Shown here piece after piece: positions 36,832 through 45,179 of a DNA stretch of 64,000 nucleotides. The translations under genes and the position numbers were made by a program. The notes beneath the pieces are model-generated. The model was not told the DNA's origin. It saw nothing but the letters and a program-made list of their open reading frames with translations, and ran no database searches. This stretch comes from Leeuwenhoekiella sp. MAR_2009_132 (GTDB lineage: Bacteria; Bacteroidota; Bacteroidia; Flavobacteriales; Flavobacteriaceae): positions 1,250,001-1,314,000 of the forward strand of contig NZ_JHZY01000004.1 in the NCBI RefSeq assembly GCF_000687915.1, given 5' to 3'. Each line of letters begins with the position of its first letter. Within the stretch, counting starts at the first letter, position 1.

Positions 36832-37887
36832 ATGAAAACCATAAAAGGCCCTGCAGTATTTCTCGCTCAGTTTATGGACGATAAAGAACCCTTCAATTCT
36901 CTTGATGGGTTATGCAAATGGGCAAGCAATCTCGGTTATAAAGGAATTCAAATCCCTACCTGGGAAAACCGGTTAATCGATCTTAAAAAAGCAGCAGAAA
37001 GTAAAACCTATTGCGATGAACTTAAAGGTAAAGTAAACAGCTACGGTCTCGAAATTACCGAACTGTGTACACATCTTCAAGGACAACTGGTTGCAGTACA
37101 TCCCGCTTATGATGAGATGTTTGATAATTTTGCTCCAGAAGGTTTTAAAAACAACCCAAAAAAACGTCAGGAATGGGCTGTTGACCAATTGATGTGTGCC
37201 GCAAAAGCAAGTAGAAATCTTGGCATAGACGTTCACGGTACATTTAGCGGTGCATTACTTTGGCATACCTTTCACCCCTGGCCACAGCGCCCACCAGGAT
37301 TAGTAGAACTAGGATTTAAAGAACTTGCAAATCGCTGGACTCCTATTTTGAATGCTTTTGACGAGCAGGGAGTTGATGTTTGCTATGAAGTGCATCCCGG
37401 AGAAGATATTCACGATGGGGTTACTTTTGAGCGTTTCCGCGAAGCGACAGGTAATCACAAACGGGTAAATATTTTATATGACCCCAGCCATTTTGTGCTT
37501 CAGCAATTAGATTACATTGAATATATAGACAACTACCACGAGTTTATAAAGATGTTTCACGTTAAGGATTCAGAATTTAATCCTACGGGCAAAAAAGGTG
37601 CTTTTGGCGGTTATGGCGACTGGAGAGATCGCGCAGGACGTTACCGCTCTTTAGGTGATGGACAAATAGATTTTAAAACCATTTTTACAAAACTTACCGA
37701 ATACAGCTGTGACGTATGGGCGGTTATGGAATGGGAATGCTGTATCAAATCTCCTGATCAAGGAGCTCGTGAAGGCGCCCCGTTTATTGCCAGTCATATT
37801 ATTGAAGCTACAGAAAAAGCTTTTGATGATTTCGCCGGCGCGGAAACAGACGAAGCTAAATTGAAACGAATTTTAGGCATTAAATAA
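36832..37887 (+). CDS. Sugar phosphate isomerase/epimerase (TIM barrel)
   Basis: A cytoplasmic AP-endonuclease-2-like TIM barrel of 351 residues. Probable metal ligands are Glu in VDVCYEVHPGE, Asp in VNILYDPSHFVLQQ, His in FIKMFHVKDSEF and Glu in VWAVMEWECC. I chose ATG 36832; the frame opens 21 bases earlier inside the hairpin. The family interconverts keto- and aldo-sugars or epimerises them. It follows the Gfo/Idh/MocA gene and precedes two DUF1080 genes, so it fits step three of a keto-glycoside route. Confidence 0.88.
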   Translation: MKTIKGPAVFLAQFMDDKEPFNSLDGLCKWASNLGYKGIQIPTWENRLIDLKKAAESKTYCDELKGKVNSYGLEITELCTHLQGQLVAVHPAYDEMFDNFAPEGFKNNPKKRQEWAVDQLMCAAKASRNLGIDVHGTFSGALLWHTFHPWPQRPPGLVELGFKELANRWTPILNAFDEQGVDVCYEVHPGEDIHDGVTFERFREATGNHKRVNILYDPSHFVLQQLDYIEYIDNYHEFIKMFHVKDSEFNPTGKKGAFGGYGDWRDRAGRYRSLGDGQIDFKTIFTKLTEYSCDVWAVMEWECCIKSPDQGAREGAPFIASHIIEATEKAFDDFAGAETDEAKLKRILGIK

Positions 37888-37895
37888 ATATCACC

Positions 37896-38642
37896 ATGAA
37901 AAAAATCACATTAACCCTAGGCCTTGCTTTAGCACTTTTTGCTTCTTGTAAAGATCAACCCAAAAATTCTGAAAAAGAAGAAGTAGCGCTTACCGAAACG
38001 GAAGAAATACAACAGGAAACTGGCGAGTGGACTGTTCTTTTTGACGGAAGCAATCTAGATCATTGGCACGTTTATAATGGTGCAGAACCTACCCAGTGGA
38101 AAGTAGTTGACGATGCTTTAGTTTTTACACCCGCAGATAACCGGGAGGGAACCGAAAATCTGGTAACAGATAGCACGTATACAAGTTTTGTTTTAAGCCT
38201 TGATTGGAAGATCTCAGAAGGTGGAAACAGTGGGGTATTATGGGGTGTACAAGAAGATCCTAAATTAAACGAGCCGTATTACACAGGTGCAGAAATACAG
38301 GTATTAGACGACGAGCGCCACCCTGATGCTAAAGCAGGAACAACACACCGTTCTGGTGCTTTATATGATATGATTGCAGCTCCTGAAGGTGTTGTAAAAC
38401 CTGCTGGAGAATGGAATACTAATGAGATCACTATTGATTATGATAACAATAAAGGTATTGTAGTTATGAATGGTGAAGAAGTAGTAACATTTCCGGTTAC
38501 TGGTGAAGAATGGGATGCGATGGTTGCAAAATCTAAGTTTGCAGATTGGGAAGCATTTGCTAAGGTAAAATCGGGAAAAATCGCCTTACAAGACCACGGA
38601 AATCAAGTTTCTTACCGAAATATAAAAATCAAACAACTTTAA
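37896..38642 (+). CDS. DUF1080 (3-keto-glycoside hydrolase family) lipoprotein, copy 1
   Basis: A 248-residue lipoprotein (lipobox ALALFASCKDQ) with one DUF1080/PF06439 jelly-roll. Typical marks are VLFDGSNLDHWHVYN, SLDWKISEGGNSGVLWGVQE, GAEIQVLDDERHPDAKAG and KIALQDHGNQVSYRNIKIK. Members of this Pfam family cleave 3-keto-disaccharides. Envelope location suits action on the product of a periplasmic GMC dehydrogenase. Eight bases after the TIM-barrel gene. Confidence 0.9.
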   Translation: MKKITLTLGLALALFASCKDQPKNSEKEEVALTETEEIQQETGEWTVLFDGSNLDHWHVYNGAEPTQWKVVDDALVFTPADNREGTENLVTDSTYTSFVLSLDWKISEGGNSGVLWGVQEDPKLNEPYYTGAEIQVLDDERHPDAKAGTTHRSGALYDMIAAPEGVVKPAGEWNTNEITIDYDNNKGIVVMNGEEVVTFPVTGEEWDAMVAKSKFADWEAFAKVKSGKIALQDHGNQVSYRNIKIKQL

Positions 38643-38643
38643 T

Positions 38644-39456
38644 ATGATGATTAAAAAAACATTTATACTTCCGGCTCTGGCTGCAGGTTTGTTAATCTCC
38701 TGTAATACTTCCGAAGAAAAGAAAACCGACGAGACTACTGCTCCAGTGAAAGACACCACTATGGTGGTTGAAGAAGCCCCCATAACAGATCCTAAAGAAA
38801 CTGAAGTTTGGGAACCAGAACCGGCTGTAGTAAGTTTTAGTGAAAAAGGGATCCCTTCTGACGCGGTTGTATTATTTAATGGTGAAAACCTTGATGCCTG
38901 GAAAAGTGCTACAGACTCTATCGTAAATGCACCGTGGCAAATAAATAAAGACGGTTCTATGACCGTTGTAGGCGGTACAGGAGATATTCAAACTAAAGAA
39001 TCTTTTGGAGATATGCAGCTACACGTAGAATGGCAAGCCCCTCAAGTTGTTGAAGGAGAAGGTCAGGGTCGAGGTAATAGTGGGATCTTTTTACAGGGGT
39101 TATACGAAGTACAGGTTTTAAATAGTTTTGAAAACCGCACCTATTCTAACGGGCAGGCAACAGCAATTTATAAGCAAAGTATCCCGCTAGTAAATGCTAC
39201 AAAACCTACTAAAGAATGGCAGACCTATGACATCATTTATCATCAACCTGTATTTGATGTAGATGGTAACAAGACACAAGCTGCTACCGTAACTGTGTTG
39301 CACAATGGTGTTTTAGTTCAAGATAATGTAGAGATACAAGGTACTACAGAGTATATAGGAAAACCCAAAAATGAAGCCCACGGTGAAGGTCCCATAAAAT
39401 TACAGGATCACGGAAACCCGGTAAGTTTTAGAAATATATGGGTGCGTAAACTTTAA
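38644..39456 (+). CDS. DUF1080 (3-keto-glycoside hydrolase family) lipoprotein, copy 2
   Basis: A second DUF1080 lipoprotein (270 residues, lipobox AAGLLISCNTSEE) that begins one base after the first. The N-terminal linker is Thr/Glu/Pro-rich. The domain shows VLFNGENLDAWKSA, GRGNSGIFLQGLYEVQVLNS and PIKLQDHGNPVSFRNIWVRKL. It differs markedly from copy 1 in the middle, so the pair probably have different glycosidic linkages or anomers as substrates and are not a recent duplication. A perfect-palindrome terminator closes the operon. Confidence 0.9.
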   Translation: MMIKKTFILPALAAGLLISCNTSEEKKTDETTAPVKDTTMVVEEAPITDPKETEVWEPEPAVVSFSEKGIPSDAVVLFNGENLDAWKSATDSIVNAPWQINKDGSMTVVGGTGDIQTKESFGDMQLHVEWQAPQVVEGEGQGRGNSGIFLQGLYEVQVLNSFENRTYSNGQATAIYKQSIPLVNATKPTKEWQTYDIIYHQPVFDVDGNKTQAATVTVLHNGVLVQDNVEIQGTTEYIGKPKNEAHGEGPIKLQDHGNPVSFRNIWVRKL

Positions 39457-39474
39457 GCGTATTATCCCACTATT

Positions 39475-39506
39475 AAAAAACCCACAAGATATCTTGTGGG
39501 TTTTTT
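39475..39506. terminator. Bidirectional terminator
   Basis: A 32-base perfect palindrome: A6, CCCACAAGATATCTTGTGGG, T6. It serves the convergent DUF1080 operon and the small lipoprotein gene. Confidence 0.93.
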
Positions 39507-39509
39507 GTT

Positions 39510-39926
39510 TTAAAGTGTGTCTGCTAATAAAAGTAAACGCCCTACAAGAGGCGCCAGTTTTGCAGGCGGACTACCTTTATCAAATTCTGCTGTACGACTA
39601 TAACTCGCTCCTTTAATCACAAATCTTACAGGAATTGCCGCATCTGTATCTGCAGCATTTGAAGGATTTTCTATATCTCCCGGGGTTGTAATTACAAAAG
39701 CCTGCACGAGTCTATTTAGTTCGTTTACCTCACTAGCCGATAATTCTTTAGTAACCCTATCGCTACCATCTCTGTTGTTATCAACCGTAAGTTTATTTCC
39801 GTCAACCTTGATGTGGCTATAATAACCTCTGGTAGAAGCTTCATAATCTAAAGTTTGATATGCAGCCTGCTCTTCACAACCTTTAGCAGCAAGCAAAACA
39901 AAAAGTAATCCCACTATATAATTCAT
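39510..39926 (-). CDS. Small lipoprotein of unknown function
   Basis: A 138-residue protein with signal and lipobox-like site (GLLFVLLAAKGCEEQ). It contains a short beta-rich domain (YYSHIKVDGNKLTVDNNRDG) and no catalytic motif known to me. It is flanked by two terminators and so is a separate unit. Similar small envelope proteins are common in Flavobacteriaceae. Confidence 0.65.
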   Translation of the reverse strand: MNYIVGLLFVLLAAKGCEEQAAYQTLDYEASTRGYYSHIKVDGNKLTVDNNRDGSDRVTKELSASEVNELNRLVQAFVITTPGDIENPSNAADTDAAIPVRFVIKGASYSRTAEFDKGSPPAKLAPLVGRLLLLADTL

Positions 39927-39950
39927 AATCTATTATTTAAAACTAATGTA

Positions 39951-39980
39951 CAAAAAAGGCGCTCTGCTAAGAGCGCCTTT
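39951..39980 (-). terminator. Terminator of the M43 protease gene
   Basis: AAAGGCGCTC and GAGCGCCTTT form a 10-bp stem; the minus strand continues into a T-run, 24 bases after the protease stop codon. Confidence 0.9.
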
Positions 39981-40004
39981 ACAATTCATTTATGAGTATG
40001 TAGC

Positions 40005-41096
40005 CTAGTTTAAGAAGCTCGCTCTTGGACCTCCTGATCCAAAAATTGCACGCATACGTGATTTTTGACCTTCAGAGAACATATACATACAAGCATCGTC
40101 AACATAATCCATATAATTCATGGTCATATCTGTAGATCTACAATTTACCGTAGGATACGATGGACAACCGTAATTAGGCGCATCTGAAGATGGCGTATCT
40201 GCAACAAAATCATCTTGCTGGCAACGGCCATCACCCCAAATGTGACGTAAGTTTAAATAGTGGCCAACTTCGTGAGTAGCCGTTCTACCTTTATTAAAAG
40301 GAGCAGCAACATAACCGGTGTTTCCGATATATTGAGGAGAAATCACTACGCCATCTGTTGAAGATGAACCTCCAGGAAACTGTGCATATCCTAAAATACC
40401 ACCTCCTATATTACAAATCCAAAGATTTAAATGAGTTTGGGGCGTAACTACATTAGAACCGCCATTTGAAGCAAATTTCATCTCATCTCTTGTTCCCCAG
40501 GAAGTACGTGTAGAAGCTACTCGTATCGTCTGACTTAATGTAAAATTGATGTCTGAATCTGCAACTAAACCTGCAAATTCTGAAGGTACATTGTTTACAT
40601 CTCCATTAGTCGCATTAAAATCTTGATTAAGAATCGCAATTTGAGATTGTATCTGTGCGTCACTTATATTTTCTTGTGAATTACTGTAGATCACGTGAAC
40701 CACAACAGGAATTGTAATAACTCCTAAACCGTCACTCACAGGATCTGTACCACCGCCCGTATTGGTACCGCCTCCATTACCATTACCTGCTCCTGAAGGC
40801 TTTTTTGCATTTATGAATTTTCTTACACCCTTTTCAATCGTGTACATCTTGTCATATAGCTCCTCATTTTCAGATAATTGTCTATTTAAATTAGCCATTG
40901 AATAGCAAACTTTAGAATCTTTACCTACTTTAGATTTTCCATTTTCAAAATCATCTGTATACAAATAAAAGTCGCTCATATCAACAGCAACCTCTTGATT
41001 TTCTGATATTTGAGAATCTTTCAATTCTTCTGCATTTTCTGAACAGGAGATTACGGTTAATAATGCCAACCCGAGTATTAGTGTTACTTTTTTCAT
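40005..41096 (-). CDS. M43-family (pappalysin-like) zinc metalloprotease, lipoprotein
   Basis: A 363-residue secreted metzincin. The lipobox (ALLTVISCSENAEE) is followed by a propeptide-like region, a Gly-rich linker and the catalytic domain. The zinc site ATHEVGHYLNLRHIWGD (HExxHxxxxxH) and Met-turn MTMNYMDYVDD are intact, as are the family's cysteines (CPSYPTVNC). No T9SS sorting domain exists, so it is retained as a lipoprotein. Function is probably degradation of extracellular protein. Confidence 0.92.
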   Translation of the reverse strand: MKKVTLILGLALLTVISCSENAEELKDSQISENQEVAVDMSDFYLYTDDFENGKSKVGKDSKVCYSMANLNRQLSENEELYDKMYTIEKGVRKFINAKKPSGAGNGNGGGTNTGGGTDPVSDGLGVITIPVVVHVIYSNSQENISDAQIQSQIAILNQDFNATNGDVNNVPSEFAGLVADSDINFTLSQTIRVASTRTSWGTRDEMKFASNGGSNVVTPQTHLNLWICNIGGGILGYAQFPGGSSSTDGVVISPQYIGNTGYVAAPFNKGRTATHEVGHYLNLRHIWGDGRCQQDDFVADTPSSDAPNYGCPSYPTVNCRSTDMTMNYMDYVDDACMYMFSEGQKSRMRAIFGSGGPRASFLN

Positions 41097-41243
41097 AAAT
41101 AGTTAATGTTTTAAATTAAGTAGTTTGTAATTTATAAACAATTAACAAAATCTACATATATTTTTCAATAAAATAAATTTCAACTTAATAAATTAACACT
41201 TTATCGTATTATTCAATAAGTACCTCAACCCAGCTTGTTTTGT

Positions 41244-41251
41244 TATCTTTG
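41244..41251 (+). promoter_or_regulatory. -7 promoter box of the yicC-gmk-nadD operon
   Basis: TATCTTTG, an exact TAnnTTTG match, lies 18 bases before the ATG at 41269. Confidence 0.6.
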
Positions 41252-41268
41252 CGCACTAAATAATTCGC

Positions 41269-42129
41269 ATGATAAAATCTATGACCGGTTTTGGGAAATC
41301 TGTTACTCAGCTTCCCACAAAAAAAATAACCATTGAGATTAAATCTCTTAACAGTAAGAGCCAGGATCTTAATGCGCGCATTCCTTCTTTCTACAGAGAA
41401 AAAGAATTAGAATTGCGAAACCTTGTTGCAAAGAAACTGGAGCGTGGTAAAATAGATTTTAGTTTATATGTTGAACTTAATGGTGAAGAAACCAGTACCT
41501 CTATAAATGCAGATGTTGTAAAACAATATATAAAGCAATTGCAAGCTGTCTCTCCAGGTGCAGATGAGGTCGAACTTTTAAAAATGGCCGTGAGACTGCC
41601 TGACGCTCTTAAAACAGAACGAGACGAGATTGACGCTGAAGAATATAAAACCATCTTAGCGGGTCTTGAAACTGCCCTAAATGCCATTGATAGTTATAGG
41701 CTTGATGAAGGCAAGGTTCTTAAAGAAGATTTTGATCTGCGTATTTCTAATATTTCGGCTTACTTAGAAGAAGTTAAAACCTTAGATCCAGAACGTATGC
41801 AAGGAGTACGCGAGCGTCTCATTAAAGCAGTAAGCGATCTAAAAACTGAAGTAGATGAAAATCGTTTTGAGCAGGAACTTACCTACTATTTAGAAAAGTA
41901 CGATATCACAGAAGAGAAAGTACGTTTGAATAATCACCTAGAATACTTTCAGAAATCATTAAAATCTGCAGATTCTAATGGTAAGAAACTGGCTTTTATA
42001 AGTCAGGAAATGGGAAGAGAAATAAATACAATAGGTTCTAAATCTAATTACGCTCCAATGCAACAAGTTGTGGTGCGTATGAAAGACGAACTAGAAAAAA
42101 TTAAAGAACAACTTTTAAACGTGCTTTAA
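41269..42129 (+). CDS. YicC-family endoribonuclease
   Basis: A 286-residue YicC/YloC protein. It starts MIKSMTGFGKSVTQL and retains KSLNSKSQDLNARIPSF, with the C-terminal DUF1732 (LEYFQKSLKSADSNGKKLAFISQEMGREINTIGSK). YicC proteins of several bacteria are endoribonucleases affecting small RNAs. It is followed by gmk one base later, a common pairing. Confidence 0.92.
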   Translation: MIKSMTGFGKSVTQLPTKKITIEIKSLNSKSQDLNARIPSFYREKELELRNLVAKKLERGKIDFSLYVELNGEETSTSINADVVKQYIKQLQAVSPGADEVELLKMAVRLPDALKTERDEIDAEEYKTILAGLETALNAIDSYRLDEGKVLKEDFDLRISNISAYLEEVKTLDPERMQGVRERLIKAVSDLKTEVDENRFEQELTYYLEKYDITEEKVRLNNHLEYFQKSLKSADSNGKKLAFISQEMGREINTIGSKSNYAPMQQVVVRMKDELEKIKEQLLNVL

Positions 42130-42130
42130 A

Positions 42131-42706
42131 ATGACTGAGGGAGGTAAATTAATTGTTTTTTCTGCGCCCAGCGGAAGCGGTAAAACAACCATTGTAAGGT
42201 GGCTTTTAGCTAAAGAAGAATTAAATCTTGAATTTAGTATCTCTGCTGCGTCACGAGAACCCAGACCCACAGAACAAGATGGAGTTGATTATTATTTTCT
42301 TTCTTTAAAAGAATTTAAACGTCGTATTAAATCTGAAGAGTTTTTAGAATGGGAAGAGGTCTACCGAGATAATTTTTACGGCACATTAAAAAGTGAAGTG
42401 GAGCGCATTTGGAAACACGGCAAACATGTGATTTTTGATATAGATGTAGTAGGTGGTTTAGATATTAAAAAATTATACCCAGAACGCACACTAGCCGTAT
42501 TTGTAAAACCCCCAAGCATTGAAGAGTTAAAAATAAGATTGAAAAACCGCAAAACCGAAAGTGAAGACCGCATAAATATGCGTGTCGCCAAAGCCAGTAT
42601 TGAACTTGCCACGGCACCTCAATTTGATCACATTATTGAGAATAACGATCTTGATGTTGCTTTAGAAGAAGCATATAACCTGGTTGAAAAATTTGTAAAG
42701 CACTAA
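42131..42706 (+). CDS. gmk: Guanylate kinase
   Basis: Phosphorylates GMP to GDP. The P-loop SAPSGSGKTTIVRWL and the GMP-binding segment SREPRPTEQDGVDYYFLS are intact, with lid residues KNRKTESEDRINMR. 191 residues match the family. Between yicC and nadD, with gaps of one and eight bases. Confidence 0.96.
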   Translation: MTEGGKLIVFSAPSGSGKTTIVRWLLAKEELNLEFSISAASREPRPTEQDGVDYYFLSLKEFKRRIKSEEFLEWEEVYRDNFYGTLKSEVERIWKHGKHVIFDIDVVGGLDIKKLYPERTLAVFVKPPSIEELKIRLKNRKTESEDRINMRVAKASIELATAPQFDHIIENNDLDVALEEAYNLVEKFVKH

Positions 42707-42714
42707 AATCTGGT

Positions 42715-43293
42715 ATGAAAATAGGGCTATACTTTGGCACTTTTAACCCTATACATATAGGGCATCTAATTATCGCTAATCACTTTGCTGAATACAGCGA
42801 CCTTGATAAAATATGGATGGTTCTTACACCACACAATCCATTTAAAAAAAAGAGTAGTCTTTTAGATAATAATCACAGGTATCAACTTGTATTAGAAGCT
42901 CTAGAAGCATATCCTAAAATTGAGGCTAGCACTATAGAATTTAACCTACCACAACCTAATTATACTACAAACACCTTAGCCCATCTTAAGGAAAAATATC
43001 CGCAACACGAGTTTAGCTTGATTATGGGGGAAGACAATCTCAAAACACTTCATAAATGGAAAAACTATGAAGTTATTTTAGATAATCATGAGATTTACGT
43101 TTACCCTCGAATATCAGAAAAAAAGGAAGAAAATAATTTAATAAATCACACAAACATACACGTTGTTGATGCACCTGTTGTTGAAATTTCTTCAACATTT
43201 ATTCGAAAAGCGCTTAAAGAAGGTAAAAACTGCAGGCCGCTATTACCAGATCCTGTATGGGTTTATATAGATCAAATGAATTTTTATAGATAA
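42715..43293 (+). CDS. nadD: Nicotinate-nucleotide adenylyltransferase
   Basis: Forms deamido-NAD from nicotinate mononucleotide and ATP. The nucleotidyltransferase motif GLYFGTFNPIHIGHLIIA (T/HxGH type) is at the N-terminus and SSTFIRKALKEGK, the ISSTxIR motif, near the end. 192 residues, normal length. Last gene of the yicC-gmk-nadD operon, closed by a strong bidirectional terminator. Confidence 0.95.
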   Translation: MKIGLYFGTFNPIHIGHLIIANHFAEYSDLDKIWMVLTPHNPFKKKSSLLDNNHRYQLVLEALEAYPKIEASTIEFNLPQPNYTTNTLAHLKEKYPQHEFSLIMGEDNLKTLHKWKNYEVILDNHEIYVYPRISEKKEENNLINHTNIHVVDAPVVEISSTFIRKALKEGKNCRPLLPDPVWVYIDQMNFYR

Positions 43294-43329
43294 AAAAAAT
43301 CCGCTTCAACATTGAAGCGGATTTTTTTA
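43292..43329. terminator. Bidirectional terminator
   Basis: AAAAAAATCCGCTTCAA and TTGAAGCGGATTTTTTT form a long stem with a 2-base loop, between convergent nadD and the LysM gene. Confidence 0.93.
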
Positions 43330-43348
43330 TCTATACGTTATTTTAAAC

Positions 43349-43843
43349 TTAATCAAGATTAGGAATACGTAACATTTGACCAGGATAAATCTTGTCTGGG
43401 TCTTTAAGCATAGGTTTGTTAGCCTCAAAAATAACAGGGTATTTCATAGCGTTGCCATAAAACTTCTTTGCTATTTTACTTAACGTATCTCCAGACTCAA
43501 CAGTGTGAAATTGCGCTTCAGGCTCACTGTGATCTACTTCCATACGATCATCTACCTGAGCAATACCCTCTACGTTACCTACGACAAGTACCACTTTTTC
43601 TTTTGTTGTTTGATCTTTAGCTTTACCAGAAACAACAGCAGACTCGCCTGTAATTGTAACTTCAAGATTTTCTACCTCAAGACCTAAATCACTTATAGTC
43701 TCTTTTAAAGAAGATGCTGCCTTCTTGTTTGCTTCAGCCACTGCTGCGGCAGCTTCTGCTTTCTTCTCTGCAGCTTCTTCAGCTGTACTCTTACCGATGC
43801 CTATTTTAGCTCCGGCATTTTTAATAAATGAAAATAATCCCAT
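43349..43843 (-). CDS. BON-LysM protein (Kbp/YgaU-like)
   Basis: A 164-residue soluble protein. An Ala/Glu-rich helix leads to a BON domain (about 45-108) and a C-terminal LysM (about 112-162, FHTVESGDTLSKIAKKFYG to IYPGQMLRIPNLD). The same two-domain layout occurs in Kbp (YgaU) of E. coli, which binds potassium. No signal peptide is seen, which fits Kbp better than a wall protein. Confidence 0.87.
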   Translation of the reverse strand: MGLFSFIKNAGAKIGIGKSTAEEAAEKKAEAAAAVAEANKKAASSLKETISDLGLEVENLEVTITGESAVVSGKAKDQTTKEKVVLVVGNVEGIAQVDDRMEVDHSEPEAQFHTVESGDTLSKIAKKFYGNAMKYPVIFEANKPMLKDPDKIYPGQMLRIPNLD

Positions 43844-43997
43844 AACTTTTATTTCTAGTATTAGTTAGTTTTAAGAATGTAAATTACAAAATAGCATCTT
43901 AAGAGTATAATAAGAGTAATCTAAATCTATGTAAATCTTTCAGGCTGCATTTTAGTAATGATTTTTCAACTCATTACTAAATTAAGTGCTTATAATT

Positions 43998-44034
43998 AAA
44001 AAAACGCCCTAAGAATAAATCTTAAAGCGTTTTT
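43998..44034 (-). terminator. Terminator of the 44 kb lipoprotein gene
   Basis: AAAAACGC and GCGTTTTT, with additional pairing of CTAAGA and TCTTAA inside, 24 bases after the stop codon at 44058. The minus strand runs into T-rich sequence. Confidence 0.7.
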
Positions 44035-44057
44035 CAACTAACCAACCAAAAAATTAT

Positions 44058-44981
44058 CTACTTCTTTAATGTCTTCATTTGCTTAATAGTTTGCTCTATT
44101 TCACTTTGCTTAACCCTACTTTTTCCCTCTTCAGGAGTTTTATAGGCAATATATCCTTTTCCTCTAAATCGATATTCTGTGCCTGATGAAGGTTGATATA
44201 ACGAAATGGTAGAATCATCTAGAATAGAAAGCTCAAAAAATTCATTTTGAAAATAATCATAATCTAGCGTGAGCGTTTTTAAATAGGCATTATTAGCAAC
44301 ATTTTGCACTTCATAAATACCTGTATAATCCCAGTAAATAGAATTTACAGAAGTTCCGTTAGGGTCTTGCGAACTTTCAAAATTCCCACCACTTGAAGCC
44401 GGTAAAAACTGAAGGAAATTCTCTGCGTCAAATTCGTTTGAAGCCCCCTGCTGACTGGTATATATTTTCTCCCACGCTGCATATTCCTGTAAAAAGAAAT
44501 GTATGTTGTCGTAAAAGATGCGGTCGTAATCAAAATTGTTACGTTGATATCCTTTAAGAATATATGAAGTTCGTAAAGGTCTGTTGTACAATTCTATGCT
44601 TCCGTTTGCTAACAAGCTTACTTCAAAAGAGTAAAAACCATCTATATCGTGACTTATATCAAGGTCGTAATCAAACAGATCATAATAACCCACCGGAATG
44701 CCAAAACCATTACCCTGATCACCTATTGCAACCAGATTGTTATTTGCTCTTAAGTTTCCGTTTATAAATGATAACGTAAATGCTTTTTCCATAAAAGGAA
44801 TTGCTCCATTTCCTTTAGTAAGATCTATATCTACATACCACAATTCGTATGCATTAAGAACTTCACCAAGAGATATCTGTGGTTCATTGATTACCTCATC
44901 CTCTAAATATACATCTGTATAACACGATGTAAACATTGAAAGTATAAGAGCAAAACCGCTAAGTAATTTTATAGTTCTCAT
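44058..44981 (-). CDS. Conserved lipoprotein, function unknown
   Basis: A 307-residue lipoprotein (lipobox ALILSMFTSCYTD). Aromatic-rich strands dominate (ISHDIDGFYSFEVSLLANGS, YLKTLTLDYDYFQNEFFELS). I recall related flavobacterial proteins being labelled nicotinic acid mononucleotide adenyltransferase, but no nucleotide-binding motif exists here, so that name should not be copied. No operon partner: nadD's operon is convergent and gpsA is divergent. Confidence 0.75.
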   Translation of the reverse strand: MRTIKLLSGFALILSMFTSCYTDVYLEDEVINEPQISLGEVLNAYELWYVDIDLTKGNGAIPFMEKAFTLSFINGNLRANNNLVAIGDQGNGFGIPVGYYDLFDYDLDISHDIDGFYSFEVSLLANGSIELYNRPLRTSYILKGYQRNNFDYDRIFYDNIHFFLQEYAAWEKIYTSQQGASNEFDAENFLQFLPASSGGNFESSQDPNGTSVNSIYWDYTGIYEVQNVANNAYLKTLTLDYDYFQNEFFELSILDDSTISLYQPSSGTEYRFRGKGYIAYKTPEEGKSRVKQSEIEQTIKQMKTLKK

Positions 44982-45150
44982 AATTATAAGTTTTTAAGTT
45001 AATAACTCAGGGAATCGTTTTCTAAATAACTATTCCTGAAAATTCTTAGCATTGACGTCTGGCTTGTGAATTATATTAACTGTTAACCAAACCGCGTGCC
45101 AAAAAATAATGGAGGTGGTTTTCAAGGTTTTAGGTGGGCTAGAAAATCTG

Positions 45151-45158
45151 TATTTTTG
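45151..45158 (+). promoter_or_regulatory. -7 promoter box of gpsA
   Basis: TATTTTTG, an exact TAnnTTTG match, 22 bases before the gpsA ATG. Confidence 0.55.
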
Positions 45159-45179
45159 AGGTAGTAAACAAATTAGATT

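Noticed and set aside
40005..41096. M43 protease as a T9SS cargo.
   Set aside because: No C-terminal sorting domain follows the catalytic domain; the lipobox explains its localisation.
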